Source of the DNA: Lachnospiraceae bacterium
GTDB taxonomy: Bacteria > Bacillota > Clostridia > Lachnospirales > Lachnospiraceae
Assembly (NCBI GenBank): GCA_017476305.1
Contig: JAFVAA010000268.1
Location: 1 to 7,860 of the forward strand
Direction of reading: 5' to 3'
Length of the DNA stretch: 7,860 nt
Shown here: positions 1-7,651 of the stretch, piece by piece
Position numbering within the stretch: the first letter of the stretch is position 1
How the letters are laid out: every line of letters begins with the position of its first letter
Made by a program: the position numbers and the translations under genes
The notes under the pieces: generated by a model
Told to the model about the DNA's origin: nothing
What the model saw: only the letters and a program-made list of their open reading frames with translations
Databases searched by the model: none

Positions 1-1415
1 ATGTGAGATGGATCTGTGGTGATCTGGATCAGGAAAAGGTATTTTATGCATCGGATTATTTTGAGCAGATGTATGAATATGCTGTGAAGCTGGTCAAAAA
101 AGGAAAAGCCTTTGTTTGCGATCTTTCTGCAGAGGAAATCAGAGAATATCGCGGAACCTTGAAGACACCTGGGAAGAACAGTCCATACAGAGAACGTTCT
201 GTAGAGGAAAATCTGGATTTATTTGAACGGATGAAGAAGGGGGAGTTTGAGGATGGATCCCATGTACTTCGTGCAAAGATTGATATGGCTTCGCCAAATA
301 TCAATATGCGGGATCCTGTGATTTACCGTGTGGCGAGAATGCATCATCATAATACGGGAGATAAATGGTGCATTTATCCGATGTATGACTTTGCACATCC
401 GATCGAGGATGCGATAGAGGGTGTGACACACTCTATCTGTACTTTGGAATTTGAGGATCACAGACCTTTATATGACTGGGTGGTCAGAGAGTGTGAGTTC
501 CCTCATCCACCGAAGCAGATCGAGTTTGCGAAGCTTTATCTCACGAATGTCATCACAGGAAAGCGTTATATAAAGAAGTTAGTAGAGGATGGCACGGTAG
601 ATGGCTGGGATGATCCGAGGCTGGTATCCATTGCGGCACTCAGGAGGCGGGGCTTTACCCCGGAGTCTATCCGTATGTTTATGGAGCTTTCCGGTGTTTC
701 GAAGGCGAACAGTTCATCGGATTATGCCATGCTTGAGTATTGTATCAGGGAGGATCTGAAGCTGAAAAGGAAAAGAATGATGGCGGTATTAGATCCGGTG
801 AAGTTAGTGATCACAAATTATCCGGAAAATGAGATTGAGTATTTAGATGTTTCGAATAATCAGGAAAATGAAGCAATGGGTACCAGAAAGGTTCCGTTTG
901 GACGGGTGCTTTACATTGACAGGGAGGATTTTATGCCAGAGCCCCCAAAGAAATATTTCCGTCTGTATCCGGGAAATGAGGTCAGGCTGATGAATGCTTA
1001 CTTTGTGACCTGTACAGATTATAGAACGGATGAGAATGGTGCAGTTACAGAGGTTCACTGTACGTATGATCCGGAAACGAAGAGTGGTTCCGGCTTTCAG
1101 GCGAGAAAGGTAAAGGGAACGATTCACTGGGTTTGTGCCGAAACTGCGAAAAAAGCTACAATTCGTTTGTATGAAAACCTTGTCAACGAGGAAAAAGGGG
1201 TGTATAATGAAGATGGTTCTGTGAATTTGAATCCTGATTCCCTGGAGGTTCTTACGAATAGTTATGTGGAGCCGGCACTTGCGGAGGCAGAGCCGGGAGA
1301 AAGTTTTCAATTTGTCAGACATGGATACTTTGTTGTAGATACGAAAGATTCTACAAAGGAGAATCCTGTATTTAATAGAATCGTTTCTATGAAAAGTTCA
1401 TATCGACCAAAATAA
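1..1415 (+). CDS. glnS: Glutaminyl-tRNA synthetase, 3' part (5' end outside window)
   Basis: This cytoplasmic class I enzyme charges tRNA-Gln with glutamine using ATP. About 470 residues are visible. The frame is open at the left edge, so the GTG at position 3 is an internal Val codon and not a start. Against the usual length of about 550 residues, roughly 80-90 N-terminal residues are missing, including the HIGH motif of the Rossmann fold. Recognisable GlnRS blocks are FYASDYF (residues 14-20 of the visible part), [66 protein letters not shown] and [14 protein letters not shown]. The two anticodon-binding beta-barrel domains follow, with KVKGTIHWV and a C-terminal [10 protein letters not shown]. 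The KMSKS-equivalent site reads ITGKR (positions 552-566) instead of VMSKR. The gene ends in TAA, 16 nt before the DUF2225 gene, with no terminator between, so the two are probably co-transcribed. The family call is secure. Confidence 0.97.
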   Translation, partial: VRWICGDLDQEKVFYASDYFEQMYEYAVKLVKKGKAFVCDLSAEEIREYRGTLKTPGKNSPYRERSVEENLDLFERMKKGEFEDGSHVLRAKIDMASPNINMRDPVIYRVARMHHHNTGDKWCIYPMYDFAHPIEDAIEGVTHSICTLEFEDHRPLYDWVVRECEFPHPPKQIEFAKLYLTNVITGKRYIKKLVEDGTVDGWDDPRLVSIAALRRRGFTPESIRMFMELSGVSKANSSSDYAMLEYCIREDLKLKRKRMMAVLDPVKLVITNYPENEIEYLDVSNNQENEAMGTRKVPFGRVLYIDREDFMPEPPKKYFRLYPGNEVRLMNAYFVTCTDYRTDENGAVTEVHCTYDPETKSGSGFQARKVKGTIHWVCAETAKKATIRLYENLVNEEKGVYNEDGSVNLNPDSLEVLTNSYVEPALAEAEPGESFQFVRHGYFVVDTKDSTKENPVFNRIVSMKSSYRPK

Positions 1416-1431
1416 GGGGGTAAAAAAGAAA

Positions 1432-2280
1432 ATGGGCATATTAGATGGATTAGGAAATTTAGGTTTGGGGAATTTGCAAAAGATGGATGTTTATGAGGAA
1501 AAAAAGGAGCAGGAGCAGGAAACACAGACTGCCAAGAAAGAGGAAAAGAAATTTGATGAGTCTTCTGTACTTCTTGATAAATCTGAGGAGTGTCCGGTAT
1601 GTGGTGCGAAGTTCAAATCAAAGCATGTTCGGAGTGGAAGATTTAAAGCAGTTGGCTCAGATACTGATTTAAGACCGAAATACCAGCCGCTTGATGTTTT
1701 AAAATATGATGCGGTCGTGTGTCCGGCTTGTGGTTATGCAGCGCTCAGCCGCTTCTTTAAATTTATGATGCCAAGTTATGAAAAGGCAATCAAAGAAAAT
1801 ATTTCTGCAAATTGGCAGGGAATGGAGCCAACAGGTGATTTTTATACATATGATGATGCGATTACACAGCATAAGCTGGCTTTGGCAAACACGATCGTAA
1901 AGGGTGCCAAGGACAGTGAAAAGGCATATACCTGTTTGAAGCTGGCATGGTTATACAGAGGAAAGGCTGAGACCTTAGAGCCTACTGCAGAGAATTATGA
2001 GGCGCAGCTAAAGGAAGCGAAGGCACAGGAAAAAGAGTTTTTGGAGAATGCCTACGCCGGCTTTGTAAATGCTTATTCTACAGAGGATTTCCCGATGTGT
2101 GGAATGGATGAGCTTACGGTTACCTATCTTTTGGCCGAGCTTGCCAGAAGAGCCGGAAAGTTAGATGAGGCAAGCCGTTTTGTATCTACGGTGCTTACGA
2201 ATCGTAATGCGAGTGACCGTATTAAAGAAAGAGCCCGTGATGTAAAAGAGATGATCATGAAGGCGAAGGAAGGAAAATAA
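1432..2280 (+). CDS. DUF2225 family zinc-ribbon protein
   Basis: This is a 282-residue cytoplasmic protein of unknown function. A paired-cysteine metal site is visible: CPVCG at residues 54-58 and CPACGYA at 97-103, which together could hold one zinc. Between them lies a basic strand region (HVRSGRFK). Residues 22-41 form a Lys/Glu-rich linker. From about residue 145 onward the protein is all helical, with TPR-like hairpins (KAYTCLKLAWLYRGKA; YLLAELARRAGKLDEASRF). This layout of an N-terminal zinc ribbon and a C-terminal helical repeat region is that of DUF2225 proteins, which are widespread in Firmicutes. The ATG at 1432 is preceded by AAGGGGG (1414-1420), a workable SD 11 nt away that overlaps the glnS stop. 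Position behind glnS suggests co-transcription but gives no clear functional clue. A terminator follows 28 nt after the stop. Confidence 0.88.
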   Translation: MGILDGLGNLGLGNLQKMDVYEEKKEQEQETQTAKKEEKKFDESSVLLDKSEECPVCGAKFKSKHVRSGRFKAVGSDTDLRPKYQPLDVLKYDAVVCPACGYAALSRFFKFMMPSYEKAIKENISANWQGMEPTGDFYTYDDAITQHKLALANTIVKGAKDSEKAYTCLKLAWLYRGKAETLEPTAENYEAQLKEAKAQEKEFLENAYAGFVNAYSTEDFPMCGMDELTVTYLLAELARRAGKLDEASRFVSTVLTNRNASDRIKERARDVKEMIMKAKEGK

Positions 2281-2307
2281 GAGGAGATTTTATCAAAGGA
2301 TTCATTT

Positions 2308-2342
2308 AGAGGAGTGTTCATAAAAGACATTCCTCTTTTTTT
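2308..2342 (+). terminator. Rho-independent terminator of the glnS-DUF2225 unit
   Basis: GAGGAGTGT (2309-2317) pairs with ACATTCCTC (2327-2335) around a 9-nt loop. The 9-bp stem has one G-U pair and can gain an extra A-T pair at its base. A run of seven T (2336-2342) follows directly. It separates this unit from the groE promoter region. Confidence 0.85.
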
Positions 2343-2459
2343 GACCACTTTGTTCGAAAAAAATGTATAAAGAAAATAGAAAAAGTTAGAAAAAATGAGG
2401 AAAATAGAGTATATAAAAGATTAAGAAAGAAATAGCTGTTTTTTTAAACATTATTTTGA

Positions 2460-2488
2460 TTGCTAAAAATTAGTAAATGAAATATATT
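2460..2488 (+). promoter_or_regulatory. Probable sigma-A promoter of groES-groEL
   Basis: TTGCTA (2460-2465) and TATATT (2483-2488) are separated by 17 nt. The -10 matches the consensus at five of six positions and the -35 at four of six. Transcription would begin near 2495, just before the CIRCE operator, which is the usual arrangement for HrcA-repressed groE promoters. The 115 nt upstream (2343-2459) are very AT-rich with A and T tracts that could act as an UP element. I see no gene there. A shifted -10 (TATTAT at 2485-2490) is possible, so the exact hexamers are uncertain. Confidence 0.6.
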
Positions 2489-2498
2489 ATATAAGGAG

Positions 2499-4490
<1,992 letters not shown>

Positions 4491-4531
4491 GCTGAGTGAT
4501 TGCCGGGAGAAAATTTAAAAGGATTTGATGG

Positions 4532-4562
4532 AAAGGGGTATTCTTTTGGGAATACCCCTTTT
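4532..4562 (+). terminator. Rho-independent terminator of groES-groEL
   Basis: AAAGGGGTATTC (4532-4543) pairs perfectly with GAATACCCCTTT (4550-4561), giving a 12-bp stem with a 6-nt loop. The T run is short (TTTT, 4559-4562) and part of it belongs to the stem. The complementary A run upstream means it could also work on the opposite strand. Confidence 0.88.
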
Positions 4563-4593
4563 AGGTTCATGATGAGGCAGTGTCATATGGATT

Positions 4594-4602
4594 TGTTATA
4601 CT
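4594..4602 (+). promoter_or_regulatory. Possible extended -10 element (first copy)
   Basis: TGTTATACT is an extended -10 (TGN plus TATACT, five of six to consensus). No good -35 hexamer is present about 17 nt upstream. The same nine bases recur at 4685-4693. Transcription from here would start near 4609, inside the left arm of the inverted repeat at 4606-4631. This is a sequence match only. Confidence 0.35.
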
Positions 4603-4605
4603 CAC

Positions 4606-4631
4606 TAACGAAACGGCAAGCCATTTCGTTA
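4606..4631. repeat. 26-bp inverted repeat, possible operator or leader hairpin
   Basis: TAACGAAA (4606-4613) and TTTCGTTA (4624-4631) are perfect inverted arms. The interior adds GG/CC pairs around a CAAG loop after one C/A mismatch, so it can fold into a 10-bp hairpin. No T tract follows, so it is not a terminator. Its place between two extended -10 boxes fits a repressor operator or an RNA leader hairpin. I cannot tell which. Confidence 0.5.
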
Positions 4632-4684
4632 ATGAATATATATCCGGAAAATATGGAAAAAGGATAGGAGATTGCGGAAAAATG

Positions 4685-4693
4685 TGTTATACT
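4685..4693 (+). promoter_or_regulatory. Possible extended -10 promoter of the DUF6106-like gene
   Basis: TGTTATACT is an extended -10 with start near 4700, about 30 nt before the ATG at 4731. No convincing -35 is seen, which extended -10 promoters can tolerate. It is the closest good promoter match to the DUF6106-like gene. Confidence 0.45.
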
Positions 4694-4730
4694 TAGAAAT
4701 ATTGATAAAAAAGAAAGAGAGGATATATTT

Positions 4731-4814
4731 ATGGAACCTTTGTATTGATAGACTTATTTACCGGCGAAGCCCAGGAAGAAGAGTCTGACGATTCGATATG
4801 CACTGCTTGCTCTT
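4731..4814 (+). pseudogene. Disrupted 5' end of the DUF6106-like gene
   Basis: The ATG at 4731 has a suitable SD (AGAGAGG, 4716-4722, 8 nt away), but its frame reads MEPLY and then TGA TAG (4746-4751). The +1 frame carries on sensibly as IDRLIYRR (4744-4767). The original frame then resumes with KPRKKSLTIRYALLAL (4767-4814) and runs into the intact remainder of the gene. Two small frame changes explain this: one near 4738-4746 (one extra base or two missing) and one near 4766-4769 (one base missing, for example an A lost from CGAAAG). Repaired, the N-terminus would read MEPLYIDRLIYRRKPRKKS, a short cytoplasmic head before the first membrane helix, as in DUF6106 proteins. Real mutation and sequencing error cannot be told apart here. 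Confidence 0.6.
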
Positions 4815-5240
4815 ATGGTGTTTCTGGTGATGGTCGGTCTGTTTTTTACAGTGACAGCCGGAACGATACTTATTCTTATGGTAGTGGGACTGGTAGATGT
4901 GATTATTGGGATGTTCCTTCTTCCGGCAAAGGATGTTGCATTTGAGTATGTCTTTGTGGACGGGCAGATCGACTTTGACTGCATCTATAAGGGGGAGAAA
5001 AGAAAGACCTTGCAGCGGATCGATATGGAAAAGGTGGAGTTTTTTGCACCGGCATCTTCTCATGCGTGGGATTCCTATAAACAGTTACCGTTAGTGGACT
5101 ATGCATCCGGATTTGAGCCGGAAAAGGATTATATCGCACTGCATCAGGGGGAGAAGGGGATGGAGAAGATTTCCTTTACACCGGATGAGAAGATGCTGTC
5201 CATGATTGACAGGAAATCACCGAGCAAACTGAAAAAATAG
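4815..5240 (+). CDS. DUF6106-like small membrane protein (main open part)
   Basis: This is a membrane protein of unknown function. From the ATG at 4815 it has 141 residues: two hydrophobic helices (about 1-16 and 18-37), then a soluble cytoplasmic domain. From recall of Clostridia DUF6106 members, the matching blocks are FEYVFVDGQIDFDCIY (43-58), KRKTLQRIDMEKVEFFAPASSHAWDSY (62-88), YASGF (96-100) and the C-terminal FTPDEKMLSMIDRKSPSKLKK. The stop is at 5238-5240. The ATG at 4815 is probably not the native start. It lies inside the first membrane helix, has no good SD, and the same frame continues upstream with TIRYALLAL. The native start was most likely 4731, now separated by frame changes (see 4731-4814). 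The gene stands alone between the groEL terminator and a hairpin at 5279-5310. The family call is fairly sure, functionality is uncertain. Confidence 0.75.
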   Translation: MVFLVMVGLFFTVTAGTILILMVVGLVDVIIGMFLLPAKDVAFEYVFVDGQIDFDCIYKGEKRKTLQRIDMEKVEFFAPASSHAWDSYKQLPLVDYASGFEPEKDYIALHQGEKGMEKISFTPDEKMLSMIDRKSPSKLKK

Positions 5241-5278
5241 TATAGGACAGATGGGAATCGTAATATTTGTTTTGATAT

Positions 5279-5310
5279 AGGCGGGAGAAAAGGGCATGTT
5301 TTTCCTGCCT
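5279..5310 (+). terminator. Probable terminator hairpin after the DUF6106-like gene
   Basis: AGGCGGGAGAAA (5279-5290) can pair with TTTTTCCTGCCT (5299-5310), giving 12 bp with two G-U pairs and an 8-nt loop. The tail GATTGATTTT is only partly T-rich, so termination may be incomplete. Confidence 0.55.
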
Positions 5311-5312
5311 GA

Positions 5313-5343
5313 TTGATTTTACGGCAAAAGCAAGACCTATATT
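5313..5343 (+). promoter_or_regulatory. Possible promoter of the two-component operon
   Basis: TTGATT (5313-5318) and TATATT (5338-5343) are the same hexamers as at the downstream peptide promoter, but the spacer here is 19 nt, longer than ideal. The start would fall near 5350, giving a leader of about 110 nt before the response regulator. That leader holds a short GCAGC/GCTGC hairpin (5352-5365). No tandem LytTR box is seen upstream. Confidence 0.35.
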
Positions 5344-5458
5344 GTATCATAGCAGCCTATGCTGCACATGGATCGGAAGATGAGCATGTGGCAATGTGGA
5401 TAACTTTTTGAGGAGAATGGAAAAATGGTGAATCAGGGGATGCACAGGGGGAGAAATC

Positions 5459-6169
5459 ATGCTAAATATTTTTTTATGTGATGATGAAGAGGCGGTATAT
5501 GATTCCGTGCGGGATATCCTTCAAAGGGATTGGATGGCACAGGGGGAGAAAGGAATCCCTTATGAACTGACATATTTTTCATCCGGGGAGGAGCTTTTAG
5601 CACATGGGGCAGACTGTGATATCCTTTTTTTAGATATCGAGATGCCTGATATGGATGGGATTGAGACGGCGGGAAGACTGAAAAAGCAGGGAGATGACTG
5701 TATCATTATCATGCTGACCGGAAATACAGCCAGATTTAAAGAGGCATTTAAGATTGGAGCCCTGCGCTATGTGACGAAGCCGATGGAAGAGGAAGAACTG
5801 CTGGAGGCACTGGGGGATGCGAAAAATCGCCTGGTGGGGAAAAGGGAGATTGGCATAGAGGAAAAGGGGGAGAGCTTTTCTGTCATGGAAAAGGATATCA
5901 TTTATCTGATGGCAGACCGGAATGTGACGGTGCTCTATACGAAGGGGAAGGATTTTCGCAGTCAGGTTCCTTTGAAAGAGTGGATGGAGCGGCTGGATGA
6001 CCGGATTTTCTTTCCATGCCACAGAAGCTATCTGGTGAATATGGCATATGCAGAGCATGTGCAGGAAAAGGAAGTACGATTGAAAACAGGAGAGCGGATT
6101 CCGGTCTCTAAGAGGCGGTATAAGGAATTTTTGCATCGGTTTATTTCCTATGAAACGAACTATCGGTAG
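5459..6169 (+). CDS. LytTR-family response regulator (AgrA/ComE type)
   Basis: This is a 236-residue cytoplasmic DNA-binding regulator that would be phosphorylated by the histidine kinase encoded just downstream. The receiver domain covers about residues 1-122, with the acidic pair D8-D9 (LCDDEE), phosphoacceptor D59 (LFLDIEMPDMDG), T87 (MLTGN) and K107 (VTKP). All key residues are present. The LytTR DNA-binding domain covers about 132-233, with YLMADRNVTVLYTKGK, the typical FFPCHRSYLVNMAYAEHV (184-201) and IPVSKRRYKEF. The ATG at 5459 has AGGGGGAG 5 nt upstream. The stop is 9 nt before the best kinase start, so the two are one operon. LytTR regulators usually bind paired direct repeats, and such a pair lies 1.3 kb downstream at 7446-7478, before the micropeptide promoter. 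This regulator is the natural candidate to bind it. The specific regulon is inferred. Confidence 0.95.
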   Translation: MLNIFLCDDEEAVYDSVRDILQRDWMAQGEKGIPYELTYFSSGEELLAHGADCDILFLDIEMPDMDGIETAGRLKKQGDDCIIIMLTGNTARFKEAFKIGALRYVTKPMEEEELLEALGDAKNRLVGKREIGIEEKGESFSVMEKDIIYLMADRNVTVLYTKGKDFRSQVPLKEWMERLDDRIFFPCHRSYLVNMAYAEHVQEKEVRLKTGERIPVSKRRYKEFLHRFISYETNYR

Positions 6170-6178
6170 GTGATGAAA

Positions 6179-7447
6179 ATGATAACATGTATATTAACGA
6201 CTTTGGAATATGTGGCATTTATTTATATCATTCTTGACGTGAAACTACGGAAAGAGAGGATGCTTTCCCGGGGAATTTTAATCGCTTTTCTGCTGGGGGC
6301 TGGCGGACTTTTTGAGATGTTTGCAGATAACGGAAAAAATAGTTCTGTAGAGTGGCTATACTTTTTTATTGCATGGTTAAATGGCTGTTTGCTCTTTGAA
6401 GTTCAGTTTCGGGCATTTATCAAACTGTTCTTTATGACATATCCTTGTATTTTGATGGCAGAAGCTCCTTTTTACCATTTTGCAGGAGAATTTCCAAAAA
6501 CGGATGCTGCCTTTCAAAATCTAGTGGCAGAAATTAGTCTTCTTTTTCTGCTTCTGATGATTTTCTTTTTCAGAAAAGGGAAAAAGGGATTTCTTTCCTT
6601 TTCTGATCCAGCGTGGAAATTTGTGATTGCAATTCTGAGGATTATGGCTTTAATGATGAGTTATTTTATGTTTGTGTTAGAGCATATTTATTTATCGCGT
6701 GCAAAAGCAGCTGGTGATTTGGTGTTCATTGGTGGCAGTATAGCAATAAATATACTGATAGTTGCTATGATACGGTATTTAAATGGGATTCGCACAGCAC
6801 AGACAGAGATGGATTTTATGGAAAAGTATCATGAACAGCAGAAAGATTATTTTATGAAGCTCCTTAGCAGAGAGCAGGAAACGAAAAAATTCCGTCATGA
6901 TATCGGTAACCAGCTGCTACAACTGCAAAGCTACTGTATGAATGGAGAATATGAGAAAATGCAGAGCTTTTTAGAAGAAGTGGTTCATGACTTTCATATG
7001 GTGAGGGGAAAAGTCTATGACGTAGGAAATGCGATTGTAAATGTGATTTTAAATTATTATTTTACTGATATACAGAGAGAGGTCATCGTAAGGGTGAGTG
7101 GATATATAGAGGAAGATATCCAAATTTCACAGAGGGATTTATGTATTTTGTTTTCCAATCTGGTGAAAAATGCGGTGGAGGCGGTAGAACGCTGTAATTG
7201 GAAAGAAAAGGAGATTATACTCCGGTTAAGTCAGAATGAGAAAGGAATTGCGATATATGTAGAAAACACGTTTGATTCTGAGGAATTGGAAAAAAAGGCA
7301 GAGGGAACCATAAAGGATGAAAAAGAACAGCATGGCTTTGGAACACGGATTATTGATGGGATTGTAGAAAAATACCATGGGGATTGTATTAGAATGGCAG
7401 AGGGGGAGAAATTTATTTTGGAAATCTATGTTCCGGATAAAAGCTGA
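6179..7447 (+). CDS. Sensor histidine kinase, AgrC-like GHKL type
   Basis: This is a 422-residue inner-membrane kinase, partner of the LytTR regulator before it. The N-terminal half (about 1-200) has six or seven hydrophobic helices and no periplasmic PAS or Cache domain, as in peptide-sensing kinases of the AgrC/ComD class. A linker helix (205-235, MDFMEKYHEQQKDYF) leads to the phosphoacceptor H240 in KFRHDIGNQLLQLQSY. The GHKL ATPase domain follows, with the N box NLVKNAVEAVE (327-337), VENTF (362-366) and the G box HGFGTRIIDGIVEKYHG (385-401). The core motifs look intact. I chose the ATG at 6179 because AGGTGAT (6168-6174), complementary to 16S rRNA, is well placed for it. GTG 6170 and ATG 6173 in the same frame lack an SD. 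The kinase stop TGA (7445-7447) overlaps the first copy of the LytTR-box repeat. The ligand is unknown; the neighbouring micropeptide is a candidate. Confidence 0.93.
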   Translation: MITCILTTLEYVAFIYIILDVKLRKERMLSRGILIAFLLGAGGLFEMFADNGKNSSVEWLYFFIAWLNGCLLFEVQFRAFIKLFFMTYPCILMAEAPFYHFAGEFPKTDAAFQNLVAEISLLFLLLMIFFFRKGKKGFLSFSDPAWKFVIAILRIMALMMSYFMFVLEHIYLSRAKAAGDLVFIGGSIAINILIVAMIRYLNGIRTAQTEMDFMEKYHEQQKDYFMKLLSREQETKKFRHDIGNQLLQLQSYCMNGEYEKMQSFLEEVVHDFHMVRGKVYDVGNAIVNVILNYYFTDIQREVIVRVSGYIEEDIQISQRDLCILFSNLVKNAVEAVERCNWKEKEIILRLSQNEKGIAIYVENTFDSEELEKKAEGTIKDEKEQHGFGTRIIDGIVEKYHGDCIRMAEGEKFILEIYVPDKS

Positions 7448-7478
7448 CCATTCGTCCTGATTTACGACCGTTCGTCCT
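7446..7478 (+). promoter_or_regulatory. Tandem LytTR-regulator binding site
   Basis: GACCATTCGTCCT (7446-7458) and GACCGTTCGTCCT (7466-7478) are 13-bp direct repeats with one mismatch and a 20-bp period, about two turns of DNA. The second contains ACCGTTCGT, which fits the published LytTR consensus [TA][AC][CA]GTTN[AG][TG] at every position. The first misses by one base. The pair ends 7 nt before a -35 hexamer, the expected place for an AgrA/ComE-type activator. It begins within the kinase stop codon. Confidence 0.8.
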
Positions 7479-7485
7479 TTTTTCG

Positions 7486-7514
7486 TTGATTTTTACTTTT
7501 TGAAAGAGTATATT
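7486..7514 (+). promoter_or_regulatory. Sigma-A-type promoter of the micropeptide and following gene
   Basis: TTGATT (7486-7491) and TATATT (7509-7514) lie exactly 17 nt apart. The start would be near 7521, giving a leader of about 25 nt. Given the LytTR repeats just upstream, it is probably activated by the neighbouring response regulator. No terminator is seen between the kinase gene and this promoter, so read-through from the kinase is possible as well. Confidence 0.65.
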
Positions 7515-7531
7515 GTAAGCGTGCACAGAGG

Positions 7532-7541
7532 AGGAGGTGAT
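7532..7541 (+). promoter_or_regulatory. Full-length Shine-Dalgarno before the TTG micropeptide
   Basis: AGGAGGTGAT is complementary to the 16S rRNA 3' end over ten bases. AGGAGG ends 8 nt before TTG 7546 and 11 nt before TTG 7549. This decides the start of the small gene that follows and predicts strong translation in spite of the weak TTG codon. Confidence 0.85.
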
Positions 7542-7545
7542 ATAA

Positions 7546-7602
7546 TTGTTGGCTACAGGATATGTTTTCAATTTTTGGAAATGGCTGTTTGGAGGAAAGT
7601 AA
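7546..7602 (+). CDS. 18-residue aromatic, cationic micropeptide, unrecognised
   Basis: The predicted product is MLATGYVFNFWKWLFGGK, reading the first TTG as Met. A second in-frame TTG at 7549 would give 17 residues. An in-frame TAA stands directly before the first TTG, so no longer form exists. Six of 18 residues are aromatic (Y, three F, two W). There are two Lys, no acidic residue and no Cys. It has no signal peptide, no double-Gly leader and no AgrD-like Cys ring. Support for a real gene comes from the 10-nt SD, the promoter with LytTR boxes, and the position right after a LytTR regulator and AgrC-like kinase. Possible roles are the signal peptide sensed by that kinase, a leaderless membrane-active or bacteriocin-like peptide, or a leader ORF controlling the gene 49 nt downstream. 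I know of no matching family, and no exporter or maturation gene is visible. Confidence 0.6.
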   Translation: MLATGYVFNFWKWLFGGK

Positions 7603-7651
7603 GGTGGAAATCTCAATCGTGCATACAGAGAGGAAAGGAGAATTTAAAAAA

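Noticed and set aside
843..1322. Minus-strand reading frame of 159 codons opposite glnS
   Set aside because: There is no family resemblance and it lies fully inside the confirmed glnS frame.
2341..2371. TTGACC with TATAAA as an extra groE promoter
   Set aside because: The 19-nt spacer is long and the first hexamer overlaps the terminator tail. The promoter next to CIRCE fits better.
4745..4945. A 66-codon + strand frame at the start of the DUF6106-like gene
   Set aside because: Its product is unlike any membrane protein N-terminus, and it runs out of frame over the preserved DUF6106 coding region.
5245..5255. GGACAGATGGG as a minus-strand LytTR box before the regulator operon
   Set aside because: It matches the downstream repeat at only 8 of 11 bases and has no second copy 20 bp away on either side.
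7546..7602. Micropeptide as an AgrD or ComC/BlpC homologue
   Set aside because: There is no Cys for a thiolactone, no AgrD charged tail, and no leader ending in double Gly before a mature part. The Gly-Gly is followed only by Lys.
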